The notes beneath the pieces are model-generated. The model had not been told where the DNA came from. It worked only from the letters and a program-made list of their open reading frames with translations, and did no database searches. Below, in pieces: positions 12,975 through 22,415 of a DNA stretch of 49,792 nt. The translations under genes and the position numbers were made by a program. Source of the DNA: a virus; IMG/VR virus record IMGVR_UViG_3300010391_000155, positions 1-49,792 of that record. One strand, written 5' to 3'. Positions within the stretch are counted from its first letter, which is position 1, and each line of letters begins with the position of its first letter.

Positions 12975-13389
12975 AGCGGCGCGTAAGGCAGCCAAGCTCG
13001 CTCAGAACAGCGTATCCAGGCGAGGCAAACATCCGAACAGCCTGGCCGCCATCAAACCGCATGAGTACAAGAAGGATGAGAGTGGAAACCCCGGCGGGAG
13101 ACCAAAGGTACTATCACATGCCTATCGCGATTGGCTAGAGATGGTCAATGAACGCGATCCGCAAGGCCGCACGAACGCCGAACTCGGCGCATTCTCGATG
13201 GGGGTTGCAATGCTCAAAGGCAATGTCGGCGCAGCGATAGAAATTCGCAAGGCCACCGAAGGCGATAAGGTGGACGTGACTACGGCCGGTGAAAGTCTGA
13301 AAGGATATTCGATTGTTAGCCCAGACGATTGGGACGCTCAGCCGCCCGCGGCCGATAGCCCTGTACCGCCCGCTGGTGTGGCAGGTTGA
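12940..13389 (+). CDS. terminase small subunit-like protein (NPGGRP family)
   Basis: 149 residues. A very basic N-terminus (KRSAKTTIPKAARKAAKL) is followed by KKDESGNPGGRPK, the hallmark of a DUF5681-type domain often placed directly before large terminases, then a helical region (SHAYRDWLEMVNERDP, LGAFSMGVAMLKG). It probably recognises packaging-start DNA and recruits the large subunit. It overlaps the Mom-like gene at its start and the large terminase frame at its end. Confidence 0.7.
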   Translation: MAKRSAKTTIPKAARKAAKLAQNSVSRRGKHPNSLAAIKPHEYKKDESGNPGGRPKVLSHAYRDWLEMVNERDPQGRTNAELGAFSMGVAMLKGNVGAAIEIRKATEGDKVDVTTAGESLKGYSIVSPDDWDAQPPAADSPVPPAGVAG

Positions 13390-14587
13390 CCCCTGGCGCG
13401 ATAAGTCGCCGGTCATCCTGCTCACTGGCAGCGCTGGCGGCGGCAAGACGCGCTTAGCGGCAGAGAAGTTGCACGGCTATTGCCTGCGCTATCCCGGCGC
13501 CACTGGTCTCATGCTACGCAAGACGCGCGCCAGCATGACCAATAGCACAACGCTATTTGTGGAGCGCCAGGTGATTGGCAAGGATAGGCGTGTGCAACAC
13601 TTCCCATCGAAGCACCGTTTCGAGTACGCCAATGGTTCTATCCTGGCCTATGGCGGAATGGCGGATGAGGAGCAGCGCGAGCAGGTGCGCGGCGTCGGTC
13701 AAGATAGTGGTGTAGATATTTGCTGGCTCGAAGAAGCTATTCAGTTTATCGAAGCCGACCACAATGAGCTGCTGGCACGTATGCGCGCCAAAGCCGCCCC
13801 CTGGCGTCAGACAATTCTTACCACTAACCCTGATGCTCCGACGCACTGGATTTTCTCGCGCATGATCCAGGGCGGTGAAGCGAGAGTATATTACTCTAAG
13901 GCGCTCGATAATCCGTACAATCCCGCCGACTATCAAGCAACGCTGGCTAAGCTCACCGGAGTCGAACGTGATAGACTCGTAGGCGGGAAGTGGATACAGG
14001 CCAGCGGCCTGGTCTTCGACGTGTGGTCAGATGGGCCAGCCGATGGGAATGTAACGGAAGCAGCAGACTACTTAGCTGGCGCAGGGCCAATACTCTGGCT
14101 AGTAGATGATGGCTACGCCGGACAAGCTGACAGCGCCACTGGTCACTACACTGCTGATAGTCACCCACGCGCAATACTCTTGGTACAGCAGAAACCCGAC
14201 GGACACCTCGACATCTTCGCTGAGAGTTACGCCGTCAAGAAACTGTCGGGTACGCACATTAGCGAAGTCAAAGCTCTGCCTTACCCGGAGCCGGAGTACG
14301 CCATACGCGGCCCGGGCAGTGCGGAAATAGCCGGACAACTCTTTGCACAGTCTATTTACTCGCGCCAGGTTACGGAAGAGGTCGAGGAAACTATCAAGAC
14401 GGCGCGCAACTTCATCGCCACAGACGAGAATGGATTTAGAAAAGTCAGGGTACACCCGCGCTGCAAACACTTACGCGCAGAAATGGCGAGCTATCGGCGT
14501 GACCCGGTATCCGGGAAAGTCATCAAGCAGTTTGACCACGGCTGCGACTCCGTTCGCTATATGTGCTGGACACTTCGACATGGATAA
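13313..14587 (+). CDS. terL: terminase large subunit
   Basis: Packaging motor ATPase and nuclease. Walker A GSAGGGKT (about residues 39-46 of the longest version), Walker B DICWLEEA, coupling motif TTNPDAP, then a C-terminal RNase H-like nuclease (LVDDGYAG, and DHGCDSVRYM at the end with the last acidic residue). The frame opens at TTG 13313, overlapping terS by 77 bases; a later GTG (about 13374) is also possible, so the exact start is uncertain. About 424 residues, normal for the family. Confidence 0.93.
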   Translation: MLAQTIGTLSRPRPIALYRPLVWQVDPWRDKSPVILLTGSAGGGKTRLAAEKLHGYCLRYPGATGLMLRKTRASMTNSTTLFVERQVIGKDRRVQHFPSKHRFEYANGSILAYGGMADEEQREQVRGVGQDSGVDICWLEEAIQFIEADHNELLARMRAKAAPWRQTILTTNPDAPTHWIFSRMIQGGEARVYYSKALDNPYNPADYQATLAKLTGVERDRLVGGKWIQASGLVFDVWSDGPADGNVTEAADYLAGAGPILWLVDDGYAGQADSATGHYTADSHPRAILLVQQKPDGHLDIFAESYAVKKLSGTHISEVKALPYPEPEYAIRGPGSAEIAGQLFAQSIYSRQVTEEVEETIKTARNFIATDENGFRKVRVHPRCKHLRAEMASYRRDPVSGKVIKQFDHGCDSVRYMCWTLRHG

Positions 14588-14813
14588 AATACATCCTGAT
14601 TGGTTTATCAATATGGTAGACGAGCCAGACAACAAGATGGCCTGGAATGTCCAGCTCAAAGGTGACGCGGGTTTTACAAGGGTGGAAGCACATCATTTTG
14701 ATATAGATCCTTTTGGAAACTTGATATTTTATATTGTGTCGGAAGGAAATCCACCTATGAGCGTCGCGGTATTCAATGATACAGAATGGGTGGGTGTCAA
14801 ATTGGTGTATTAA
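14580..14813 (+). CDS. small protein, unknown function
   Basis: 77 residues from ATG 14580, overlapping the last codons of terL. Mostly beta-strand pattern (AWNVQLKGDAGFTRVEAHHFDIDPFGNLIFYIV), acidic. Located between terminase and portal. No family; lower GC than its neighbours in the middle, so possibly acquired. Confidence 0.6.
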   Translation: MDKIHPDWFINMVDEPDNKMAWNVQLKGDAGFTRVEAHHFDIDPFGNLIFYIVSEGNPPMSVAVFNDTEWVGVKLVY

Positions 14814-14814
14814 C

Positions 14815-16548
14815 ATGGCTAACCCGAATGGTAACGATGCCTTAGCAAAGTCAGTCACGGCCGATGATTACAACACGCGCGCCGGGAGCAGCGTATTCCA
14901 CTTCATGCTTCCGGCCGGGGGGAGTGCTAGCCCTGACTTGCCGGGCTTCTGGAGCTTCAACCGGGACTATGTACTCTATAGCACGTTGTATCGAGAGTCT
15001 ATGTGGGCCGCCGCCATTGGCCTGGCCATTACCAAGCTCGCCAGCAAAGACCTTAAATTCAAGAGCGATATTCCTATACGCGTCAAGAAGGCGCAGGAAT
15101 TATTTTTATCATTCGATAGCAACAAGGGTTGGGTAGGGGGATTGACGAAACACCTGCTGGCCTACTTCCTGACGGGCAACGGTGGGCACGTGGAGATTGT
15201 GCGCGCCACTAGCGCGGCCGGCAGCAAGATACTCGGCCTCATCCCGCTTGACCCGTTCCGTTGCATTCGCACCGGCGACCCGGACATTCCAGTTCTGTAC
15301 CGCGACCGCTTGGGCAAGCTGCACGAGATGAAGGACTATCAGGTATTCAGCATATCGGATATGCCGGACGCGTCGGATTTGTGGTACGGGGTGGGTCACT
15401 GCGCTGGCGAACGTGCTTATGGACAAATTATCAAACAAGAGTCTATCGAGCGGTACGTCTACGATAAAGTATCTGGCAAGCGCGCGCTGTCGTTCTACTT
15501 AGTGAACGGCGTCCTACCCGGCCAGATTGACGAGGCCAAGAAGAGCGCAGTTGCGGAGAGCATTGCCAAGGGTGTGGTGAATTATTTGGGCGCGGTCATT
15601 ATCCCGATGGCGGGCGACGTTGCGCCGAGCATGGTAGAAATACCGCTGGCAGCGCTCCCCGACGGCTTCAATCGAAAAGAAGAAACTGATCATACTATCC
15701 TGGTATATGCGCGCAGCATCGGCATCGCGGTACAGGATTTGCAGCCGCTGTCCGGGCAAGGCTTGGGAACCGGTGTACAAACGGTGGTACTGGACGAGTC
15801 GGCAAAGGGCATGGGTTCAGCCTCGTGGATAAAACAGTTCGAGCATAACCAGAATATGCACGTGTTGGACGATCGGACTACCTTCTACTTCTCCACCTTT
15901 GATTTACGCGATAAGGAGCGTGAGGCAAAAGTGAGCATGGACGTGGCGACCGGTGTGAAAACCTGGGTGGATATGGGCGCTATCAATAGCGACCAGGCGC
16001 GGCAGATGGGCGTAGACCATGACCAGTTGCCAAAGGAATTCCTGGAAGTGGACGCTACGCCGGAGACGGAACTTTCTGACGACGAGAAGCCGATGGACGA
16101 ATCGGAAGTTGCACCCATTCCCGTAACTCCCGAAGTACCCACGCCGCTCATGGAAGTCGCGCAGAAGATTTACCGGGACGTAACTGAGCTGGCCGCACCG
16201 GCAACGGTGGAAGAGTTGCGCGCAGTGCAAGGAGAGATAGCTAAACTCAAGGCAGTCCAGGCAGTCGTCCCGGAGAGAGTCGTCGAAGTTGTGCGAGAAG
16301 ATGATCGGCGAGTGGTTCCAGCGCCGCTCGATGCCAACGCCATTGCTATCCAAGTCGCGGCGCTGGCCTCAGCTCTGGTGGATAAACAGAAGGCCGCCAG
16401 CGAAGTGATGGCTCAAGAAATACTTGCGCACGATGCGCAAGGCCTGACACTGCGCGTGCGTAAAGTCATGGCCGATGGCAGCCTCCAAGAGTACGAGGTG
16501 GAACGCGACGCTACTACGCGGCGCATCGCGCGGTTGGTACGACTATGA
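14815..16548 (+). CDS. portal protein
   Basis: 577 residues from ATG 14815. HK97-like portal features: an N-terminal region that packs helices (MWAAAIGLAITKLAS), GNGGHVEIVRA, ILGLIPLDPFRCIRTGD, VFSISDMPDASDLWYGVGHCAGERAYG and a long stem helix. The C-terminal about 130 residues are acidic then helical (ATVEELRAVQGEIAKLKAVQ), possibly the crown or a fused domain. It lies directly after terminase. The dodecameric ring is the DNA gateway and anchor for the tail. Confidence 0.85.
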   Translation: MANPNGNDALAKSVTADDYNTRAGSSVFHFMLPAGGSASPDLPGFWSFNRDYVLYSTLYRESMWAAAIGLAITKLASKDLKFKSDIPIRVKKAQELFLSFDSNKGWVGGLTKHLLAYFLTGNGGHVEIVRATSAAGSKILGLIPLDPFRCIRTGDPDIPVLYRDRLGKLHEMKDYQVFSISDMPDASDLWYGVGHCAGERAYGQIIKQESIERYVYDKVSGKRALSFYLVNGVLPGQIDEAKKSAVAESIAKGVVNYLGAVIIPMAGDVAPSMVEIPLAALPDGFNRKEETDHTILVYARSIGIAVQDLQPLSGQGLGTGVQTVVLDESAKGMGSASWIKQFEHNQNMHVLDDRTTFYFSTFDLRDKEREAKVSMDVATGVKTWVDMGAINSDQARQMGVDHDQLPKEFLEVDATPETELSDDEKPMDESEVAPIPVTPEVPTPLMEVAQKIYRDVTELAAPATVEELRAVQGEIAKLKAVQAVVPERVVEVVREDDRRVVPAPLDANAIAIQVAALASALVDKQKAASEVMAQEILAHDAQGLTLRVRKVMADGSLQEYEVERDATTRRIARLVRL

Positions 16549-16688
16549 TATCTTTCCTGGTTCTTCTTATCCGATATTTCTTGCTCGCGGGATTTTCACA
16601 AGGGCCTCGCTGGACCTGCTGCTATTGCGGACAGATGTTTGGGACATTCGCACAAGCGGCAGCGCACACGCATAGCGGTAACTCATGA
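16545..16688 (+). CDS. 47-residue C2H2 zinc-finger membrane peptide
   Basis: ATG 16545 overlaps the portal stop (ATGA), and the stop 16686-16688 overlaps the next start (ATGA). An N-terminal hydrophobic helix ([15 protein letters not shown]) is followed by [19 protein letters not shown], a C-x2-C...H-x-H zinc finger. The double overlap makes a real gene likely. Function unknown. Confidence 0.6.
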   Translation: MISFLVLLIRYFLLAGFSQGPRWTCCYCGQMFGTFAQAAAHTHSGNS

Positions 16689-19087
16689 GCGCTGCACAAG
16701 CTATTTATTCTGAGACCATTGCGGATATTACAGCTACCGGCACGGGCACGTGGGTAGACTGCGCCATCATCGCCGCCAGTTCGTTTACGGCCAACAAGAA
16801 ATACTTGATCATTGCTATCGCTGATTTATCGGGGTCGAGCGGCGCGGCGGAGCACTGGTGCCGTCTCGTGCATGGTACGACTCCAACATTATTCACAGAC
16901 GCTGATTACATCCTTGATCCCGGCTCTGGCGCAGACGGCGGGATGATCTGCTCGTGGATGTACATCTATACCCAGCCCGGCACAACCGAATTGGTCAAGT
17001 TGCAAATCCAGGGGGAGGGCGCGAGTGTTGCCACGTGCAAGTTCTCGCAGATTGTCGCAATCAATCTCGACGATGTGGGCACGGAGGGAACGCAATTTAT
17101 CTCCGGTGAGAGCCTGACCGATACGACTACCACTACGACTAAAACAGCCCACTCAAGCATCACCGTCACAGGCAATGGCGTCAAAGATTGGCTGGTCATC
17201 GGTCACGTCGTACAGGGACTTCCATCAACCACCGCGGACGGCACCGACTTCCTGGCCGATCTGTTCGAATCGGTGGGAGCAACTGCGGCGCCTTCGTTGG
17301 ATATAGAGGCCGAGGACCTCGATGTAGGCGATGAGCAGCGCAACTTTATCTTGGTGCGCTACTTCCCGGCTCTATCCAGCGGCAGTCATACATTCTCCGT
17401 TCGGATAGCCCACGCTGGCGCGTCGTTCACTGTCCTCAGTTCACGACTGATTGCGATTGATCTAAGCACGTTCTCACAACATGCCGGCGTGTATACGGAT
17501 GGCGCGATCTCGCCCGCTGCAACACCAACGTTTACGAATGTCGCTACCGTGAGCGTCACGCCATCCGTGACGGGCAATTGGTTCTACCTGGCGACGGCAA
17601 CCGGCGATATGGCGGTGTCATCTGCCGAACTCAACGAGCGGCTACAGGATGATGATGACGGCAGCATGGGGAGTGACCCGGCGTATGGAGACGATGCGCC
17701 AAATGCTCCGGCCTACGACGCGACCGACGACATCCCGCACGCCATAATGAAAATGAAGAGTCTGACTTCGGGGGCAAGTCGGACGATCAACTACGATTTC
17801 ACTCGGGCCGTCAGTACGCCGGATGTCAAGCATAGAAATTTAGTGGCGTTCTCGCTCGAGCTGGCGGCGGGCAGCCCCAGTGCTTCCATCAGTCCAAGCG
17901 CCTCTGTTTCTCCATCCGCCAGTGTCAGTCCATCGGCTTCCGTCAGTCCTTCGGCGTCCGTTTCCCCGAGTGCGTCGGTATCGCCTAGCGTTTCCCCAAG
18001 CGCAAGTGTTAGCCCATCCGTATCGCCGTCGGCCTCCGTTTCGCCAAGCGCTTCTGTATCTCCTTCGGCGTCACTCAGCCCATCGGCCTCGGTCTCTCCG
18101 AGCGCATCCGTCAGTCCGAGTGTAAGCCCATCCGTTTCACCGTCCGCATCTGTCTCACCATCAGCGTCACTGTCGCCCAGCGCATCAGTCTCTCCCAGCG
18201 CTTCTGTATCGCCTAGCGCAAGTGTTAGTCCGTCCGTCAGTCCAAGCGCCAGTGTTAGTCCTTCCGTTTCTCCATCTGCTTCGCTATCGCCGTCGGCTTC
18301 GGTATCCCCCAGCGCATCGGCATCTCCATCCGCATCGGTATCACCCAGCGTATCACCTAGCGCCAGCGTAAGTCCGAGCGCGAGTGTATCACCTAGCGTC
18401 AGCCCCTCCGCGTCTGTTTCTCCGAGCGCCAGTGTAAGTCCATCCGCTTCGGTTAGTCCATCTGTTTCCCCATCAGCGAGTGTCAGTCCAAGCGCATCGG
18501 TCAGCCCCAGTGTTAGCCCCTCGGCCTCTGTCTCTCCCAGCGCTTCCGTATCGCCGTCGGTAAGTCCGAGCGCGAGTCTCAGCCCCTCCGCCAGCGTTTC
18601 CCCAAGCGCAGGAGGTTCACCCTCGGCCTCACTCTCACCTAGTGCAAGTGTCAGCCCCTCAGCTTCAGTCTCACCCAGCGTCAGCCCATCGGCGAGTGTT
18701 TCCCCAAGCGTCAGTCCGTCGGCCAGCGTCAGCGCATCGGTCAGCCCCTCGGCCAGTGTCAGCATAAGTGTTAGCCCATCCGTCAGCCCGTCCGCTTCGG
18801 TGAGCGCGAGTGTATCGCCATCGGCGAGTGTGAGTCTGAGCCTCAGCCCGTCGGCCTCATTCTCTCCAAGCGCCAGCGCTTCCCCCTCGGCAGAAATTCC
18901 ATCTGACTTACACGGTCCGGCGCGCGATATATTCATTTCCAGGCCGCGCCAACCGATGACGCAGACACTCACGCAATCCGAGTGGTGGAAACTATTGGGC
19001 CGTGACTTGCCGAGAGAGTTTGAGCAACCACTCCTACGCGCGCGCGTGTACGACGAGGACGATCTGGAAGTGCTGATGCTACTATGA
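16685..19087 (+). CDS. virion-type protein with long Ser/Pro/Ala mucin-like repeat
   Basis: 800 residues. Residues 1-395 form a beta-rich part with strand repeats ([47 protein letters not shown]), likely jelly-roll or Ig-like. Residues about 397-738 are almost entirely SPSASVSPS-type repeats with about 40% Ser. The final about 60 residues are charged and end DDLEVLMLL. It sits between portal and capsid genes and overlaps a GalNAc-transferase-like gene by ATGA. It is likely a virion surface protein with an extended stalk that may be O-glycosylated; this is inference. The host-binding function is unknown. Confidence 0.7.
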   Translation: MSAAQAIYSETIADITATGTGTWVDCAIIAASSFTANKKYLIIAIADLSGSSGAAEHWCRLVHGTTPTLFTDADYILDPGSGADGGMICSWMYIYTQPGTTELVKLQIQGEGASVATCKFSQIVAINLDDVGTEGTQFISGESLTDTTTTTTKTAHSSITVTGNGVKDWLVIGHVVQGLPSTTADGTDFLADLFESVGATAAPSLDIEAEDLDVGDEQRNFILVRYFPALSSGSHTFSVRIAHAGASFTVLSSRLIAIDLSTFSQHAGVYTDGAISPAATPTFTNVATVSVTPSVTGNWFYLATATGDMAVSSAELNERLQDDDDGSMGSDPAYGDDAPNAPAYDATDDIPHAIMKMKSLTSGASRTINYDFTRAVSTPDVKHRNLVAFSLELAAGSPSASISPSASVSPSASVSPSASVSPSASVSPSASVSPSVSPSASVSPSVSPSASVSPSASVSPSASLSPSASVSPSASVSPSVSPSVSPSASVSPSASLSPSASVSPSASVSPSASVSPSVSPSASVSPSVSPSASLSPSASVSPSASASPSASVSPSVSPSASVSPSASVSPSVSPSASVSPSASVSPSASVSPSVSPSASVSPSASVSPSVSPSASVSPSASVSPSVSPSASLSPSASVSPSAGGSPSASLSPSASVSPSASVSPSVSPSASVSPSVSPSASVSASVSPSASVSISVSPSVSPSASVSASVSPSASVSLSLSPSASFSPSASASPSAEIPSDLHGPARDIFISRPRQPMTQTLTQSEWWKLLGRDLPREFEQPLLRARVYDEDDLEVLMLL
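17873..18895 (+). repeat. coding tandem repeat: SPSASVSPS
   Basis: About 1 kb of direct 6-15 bp repeats encoding Ser-Pro and Ser-Ala-Ser units. Serine is written with all of AGC, AGT, TCC, TCG, TCA and TCT, so the peptide is conserved while the DNA is scrambled. This reduces slippage and recombination. Confidence 0.9.
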
Positions 19088-19944
19088 TTAGCGTCATCGT
19101 TCCATCACGCGGCGAGCCATTCACGGGTAAGACTATTGACGACCTATTTGCAAAAGCCTCGGGCGAGATAGAAGTGATTGTGATCTTAGATGGTTTCTGG
19201 CCTGACCCGCCACTCATCGATCACAAAGGTCTAACAATACTTCACCGGGGAGAAGCACGCGGTATGCGTTCGGCTATCAACAGCGCGGCGGCGATTGCGA
19301 AGGGCGATTACCTGATGAAGTGCGATGCTCACTGCATGTTTGCGGAAGGCTTTGACGAAGTTCTCAAGGCGGACTGCAATGATAACTGGATAGTCATACC
19401 GCGCCGCTATAGACTCGACGCGGAAGCATGGGCACTCCAGGACGTGGGTAAGCCGCCGATTGACTACCACTATCTCAGTTGTCCGATCACTAACCCGGAC
19501 GGCTACAGTATGCACGGTGCCATCTGGCCGGAGCGTAGCCGCGAACGACTAGCGCCAGAATACGACATTGACGATACTATGTCGTTTCAAGGGAGTATGT
19601 GGTTTATGGCGCGTCAACATTGGGAGTGGCTAGGCGGAATGTCTGAACAGGGCTACGGCACATTCAGCCAGGAGCCGCAGGAGATAGGCAACAAGACCTG
19701 GCTAGGTGGTGGGCGTATTGTCACTAATAAAAAGACTTGGTACGCGCACTTGCACAAGGGGAAGAAATACGGGCGGGGCTACTACATCGGAAAAGAAGAA
19801 GTAGTCAACGGACACGAATACAGCGCACACTACTGGATGGGGAACAAATGGGAAAAGCGCATACGCGATATTGAGTGGCTGGTAGATAAGTTCTCGCCCG
19901 TCCCCACCTGGCCGGAGAATTGGCAGAGCCATGGGAACTCTTAA
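19084..19944 (+). CDS. family 2/27-like glycosyltransferase (DxH type)
   Basis: 286 residues, ATGA overlap with the repeat protein. GT-A fold: [13 protein letters not shown], then the metal-binding DxH in CDAHCMF, as in polypeptide GalNAc-transferases (DSH or DAH rather than DxD), then [20 protein letters not shown] followed by GGG, matching their W-G-E...W-x-GG acceptor loop. It transfers a sugar from a nucleotide sugar, possibly to serines of the neighbouring repeat protein. Family by motif; substrate inferred. Confidence 0.8.
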   Translation: MISVIVPSRGEPFTGKTIDDLFAKASGEIEVIVILDGFWPDPPLIDHKGLTILHRGEARGMRSAINSAAAIAKGDYLMKCDAHCMFAEGFDEVLKADCNDNWIVIPRRYRLDAEAWALQDVGKPPIDYHYLSCPITNPDGYSMHGAIWPERSRERLAPEYDIDDTMSFQGSMWFMARQHWEWLGGMSEQGYGTFSQEPQEIGNKTWLGGGRIVTNKKTWYAHLHKGKKYGRGYYIGKEEVVNGHEYSAHYWMGNKWEKRIRDIEWLVDKFSPVPTWPENWQSHGNS

Positions 19945-20572
19945 ATACATTGTCGATAAGTTCAATCTTAGCGCAATGCTTTCGAGAAACCCGATAGAAA
20001 TACCCAACGTGGGCCGCGATGACCTGGCGCGTCTATTTCACGAGCTGAGTTTCAAGTCAGGTGCTGAGATTGGCGTGGAGCTGGGATACTACACCGAGGT
20101 GCTTGGCCGAGAAAACCCGGCGGCAACTATTTACGGTGTGGACGCCTGGCGCGTCTATAGCGGCTATCGGGATCACGTCAGTCAGGAAAAGCTCACTGGC
20201 TTCTATCAGGCGGCGCGCGACCGGCTCACGCCACACGGAAATGTGAAACTCATCCGAAAGTTTAGTCGAAATGCAATCAAAGATTTTGAAAAGGCAACAC
20301 TTGATTTTGTTTACATTGACGCCAACCACGAACTCCCATTCGTCATCAACGACATCATAGAGTGGAGTGATAAAGTAAGACCCGGCGGGATTGTCAGTGG
20401 TCACGATTACCGAGAATCTAAGCGACTCGTTTCCAATAATCACGTTGTCCACGCGGTGAATGCCTATACTGGAGCCTATCGTATACAGCCCTGGTTCTTA
20501 CTCGGAACAAAGGAGATTGTCGAGGGGGAAACGCGCGACAAGCCACGTTCATGGATGTGGGTAAAGCTGTAA
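19931..20572 (+). CDS. class I SAM-dependent methyltransferase
   Basis: 213 residues. SAM-binding motif GAEIGVELGYYTEVL, acidic residue in YGVDAW, then FVYIDANHELPFV and VRPGGIVSGHDY, the pattern of the Methyltransf_24 type. It overlaps the preceding transferase by 14 bases. Likely methylates a sugar or another small acceptor in the glycan pathway, as for neighbouring modification genes; substrate unknown. Confidence 0.8.
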   Translation: MGTLKYIVDKFNLSAMLSRNPIEIPNVGRDDLARLFHELSFKSGAEIGVELGYYTEVLGRENPAATIYGVDAWRVYSGYRDHVSQEKLTGFYQAARDRLTPHGNVKLIRKFSRNAIKDFEKATLDFVYIDANHELPFVINDIIEWSDKVRPGGIVSGHDYRESKRLVSNNHVVHAVNAYTGAYRIQPWFLLGTKEIVEGETRDKPRSWMWVKL

Positions 20573-20640
20573 TCTGCTTTCTGGAGATGGCGATGCTTCT
20601 ATGGCTGGCGCGGGTGCTTTACCTGGAGCTAACTAAATGA
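20551..20640 (+). CDS. 29-residue hydrophobic peptide
   Basis: ATG 20551 lies inside the end of the methyltransferase gene in another frame, and the stop 20638-20640 overlaps the next ATG (ATGA). Hydrophobic (VICFLEMAMLLWLARVLYL). Possibly a coupling leader peptide; low certainty. Confidence 0.4.
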   Translation: MDVGKAVICFLEMAMLLWLARVLYLELTK

Positions 20641-22415
20641 CTGAGCTCAGCCTCCTGATTCCTGCGCGGAATGAGATATTCCTGGCCCGCACCATCGTGG
20701 ACATTCTCGAACACACGGAAGGTGACACGGAGATTATCGCCGTCTGTGATGGGAACTGGCCCGACCCGCCGATACTCGACCATCCCAAAGTAACACTCGT
20801 CTATCACCCCCAGAGCATTGGACAACGTGCGGCAGTGAACGAAGCGGCTAGACTCTCCAACGCCAAATACATTATGAAGGTGGACGCGCACTGTAGCTTT
20901 GGGCAGGGGTTTGATGTGAAGCTGATAACGCCATACGAAGCGGGCGAACTAGAGAGCAATGTCACTACGATACCTAGAATGTACAACCTACATGCGTTTG
21001 ACTGGCGCTGTATCAGATGTGGGGAGCGCACCTACCAGGGGCCGACTCCGAAGGTGTGTGAGAAGTGTAGCGGCGCCATCTTTGAACAAGTCATCGTTTG
21101 GCAACCGCGCTGGTCTAGGCGCTCCGACTTTATGCGCTTTGACCATGAACTTATATTCCATTACTGGGGCGACTACGGAAAACGACCGGAGGCGCAGGGC
21201 GACATAGCTGATGTTCTGTGCGGGGTGGGCGCATGTTGGATTATGAATCGTGATAGGTTTTGGGAACTGGGTGGGCTAGATGAACAGGCGGGCTCTTGGG
21301 GTCAGATGGGTGTCGAGATAGCCTGCAAGAGTTGGCTATCGGGTGGACGGCAAGTCGTGAACAAGCGCACCTGGTTTGCCCATCTGTTTCGTACTCAACC
21401 GGGGTTTGGGTTTCCATATCCGAATCCCGGCGTTGAACAGGCACGGGAATACTCGCGTCACTTGTGGCTAGGCAACAACTGGCCCAAAGCAGTCCACAAA
21501 CTTGATTGGCTGATTGAGAAGTTTGCGCCGGCGCCAGATTGGGACAAGGAGATTGACAATGGAAAAGATAGAGAGCGAAGTGATAGAAATACTACCGGAG
21601 TCCATTCCAATGCTGGAGAAGATGATCGAACAGCAACGGAAATTATCGGAGGGTCATCTGATCGCAAAACGGCGATACGAGAAGCAGTTAGAGAAAGTCA
21701 GGCGGAAGCGGGAAAAGCGAAAAAAGGATTGGTCTACTACACAGATAATAGACTCGAGGAGAATATCGCTGCGCCAGTGCGCCAACAGTTGGCACGCTGC
21801 TGCAACGGGCATGAACTGATTAGCGTTTCTCTTGTGCCCCTCGACTTCGGACGCAATATCACCATGCCGAACAAGCATGGCATACTCACCATGTTCAAGC
21901 AAATCTTGGTGGGCCTGGAAGAGAACCGCTCCGACATTGTCTTTTTAGTCGAGCATGATGTACTCTATCACCCCTCTCATTTTGATTTTATCCCACTGCG
22001 TGATGACACCTTCTACTACAATGAGCACACATGGAAGGTTCACGCAGATACCGGTCAGGCACTCTTTTACTATACCAAACAGACGAGTGGTCTGTGTGCC
22101 TACAGGTCATTGCTTATCGAACACTATCGGTCGCGGGTAGAGAGAGTAGAGCGCGATGGATGGACGAACTCCATTGGCTTCGAGCCGGGTACACATCGCA
22201 CGCCGCGTGGCATAGATGACTACCCGGCCGAACGCTGGATGAGTGAATACCCGAACATCGACATCCGACATGGCGCTAACCTGACGCCATCGCGATGGCG
22301 TCAGGATGAGTTCCGCAATCCTAAGGCGTGTGAAGGCTGGACAGAAGCAGGTAGTGTGCCGGGTCGGGGCGTGACGGCTGGGCGCTTTGGCGAACTTATG
22401 GATTCTCTCCGGTGA
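20637..22415 (+). CDS. two-domain glycosyltransferase-like fusion
   Basis: 592 residues. Domain 1 (1-310) is a GT-A transferase like the 19084 gene: IPARNEIFLART, VDAHCSFGQGFD (DxH), SWGQMGVEIACKSWL followed by SGG, with a zinc ribbon inserted (CIRCG...CEKCSG, about residues 122-142). Domain 2 (about 365-592) starts KGLVYYTDNRL and continues LVPLDFGRN, VFLVEHDVLYHPSHFDF, KQTSGLCAYR, which I know as a separate phage/bacterial glycosyltransferase-like protein that normally begins near these residues. The linker (about 311-363) is polar low complexity and overlaps a second reading frame with its own ribosome binding site (21559). This is a fusion or a hidden frameshift. Confidence 0.75.
   Translation: MTELSLLIPARNEIFLARTIVDILEHTEGDTEIIAVCDGNWPDPPILDHPKVTLVYHPQSIGQRAAVNEAARLSNAKYIMKVDAHCSFGQGFDVKLITPYEAGELESNVTTIPRMYNLHAFDWRCIRCGERTYQGPTPKVCEKCSGAIFEQVIVWQPRWSRRSDFMRFDHELIFHYWGDYGKRPEAQGDIADVLCGVGACWIMNRDRFWELGGLDEQAGSWGQMGVEIACKSWLSGGRQVVNKRTWFAHLFRTQPGFGFPYPNPGVEQAREYSRHLWLGNNWPKAVHKLDWLIEKFAPAPDWDKEIDNGKDRERSDRNTTGVHSNAGEDDRTATEIIGGSSDRKTAIREAVRESQAEAGKAKKGLVYYTDNRLEENIAAPVRQQLARCCNGHELISVSLVPLDFGRNITMPNKHGILTMFKQILVGLEENRSDIVFLVEHDVLYHPSHFDFIPLRDDTFYYNEHTWKVHADTGQALFYYTKQTSGLCAYRSLLIEHYRSRVERVERDGWTNSIGFEPGTHRTPRGIDDYPAERWMSEYPNIDIRHGANLTPSRWRQDEFRNPKACEGWTEAGSVPGRGVTAGRFGELMDSLR
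21559..21819 (+). CDS. nested coiled-coil protein in another frame
   Basis: ATG 21559 preceded by AAGGAGA at ideal spacing; 86 residues. Charged, helical: VIEILPESIPMLEKMIEQQRK, RRYEKQLEKVRRKREKRKKDW. It looks more like a genuine protein than the linker read in the main frame over the same bases. It ends inside domain 2 of the fusion gene. Possibly the original middle gene of three whose neighbours were joined around it. Confidence 0.55.
   Translation: MEKIESEVIEILPESIPMLEKMIEQQRKLSEGHLIAKRRYEKQLEKVRRKREKRKKDWSTTQIIDSRRISLRQCANSWHAAATGMN

Noticed and set aside
17791-18972. Long leftward open frame (393 codons) opposite the Ser/Pro/Ala repeat
   Set aside because: Its product is a monotonous Leu/Thr/Gly/Glu/Ala/Asp string that simply mirrors the repeat codons; no binding site or domain.
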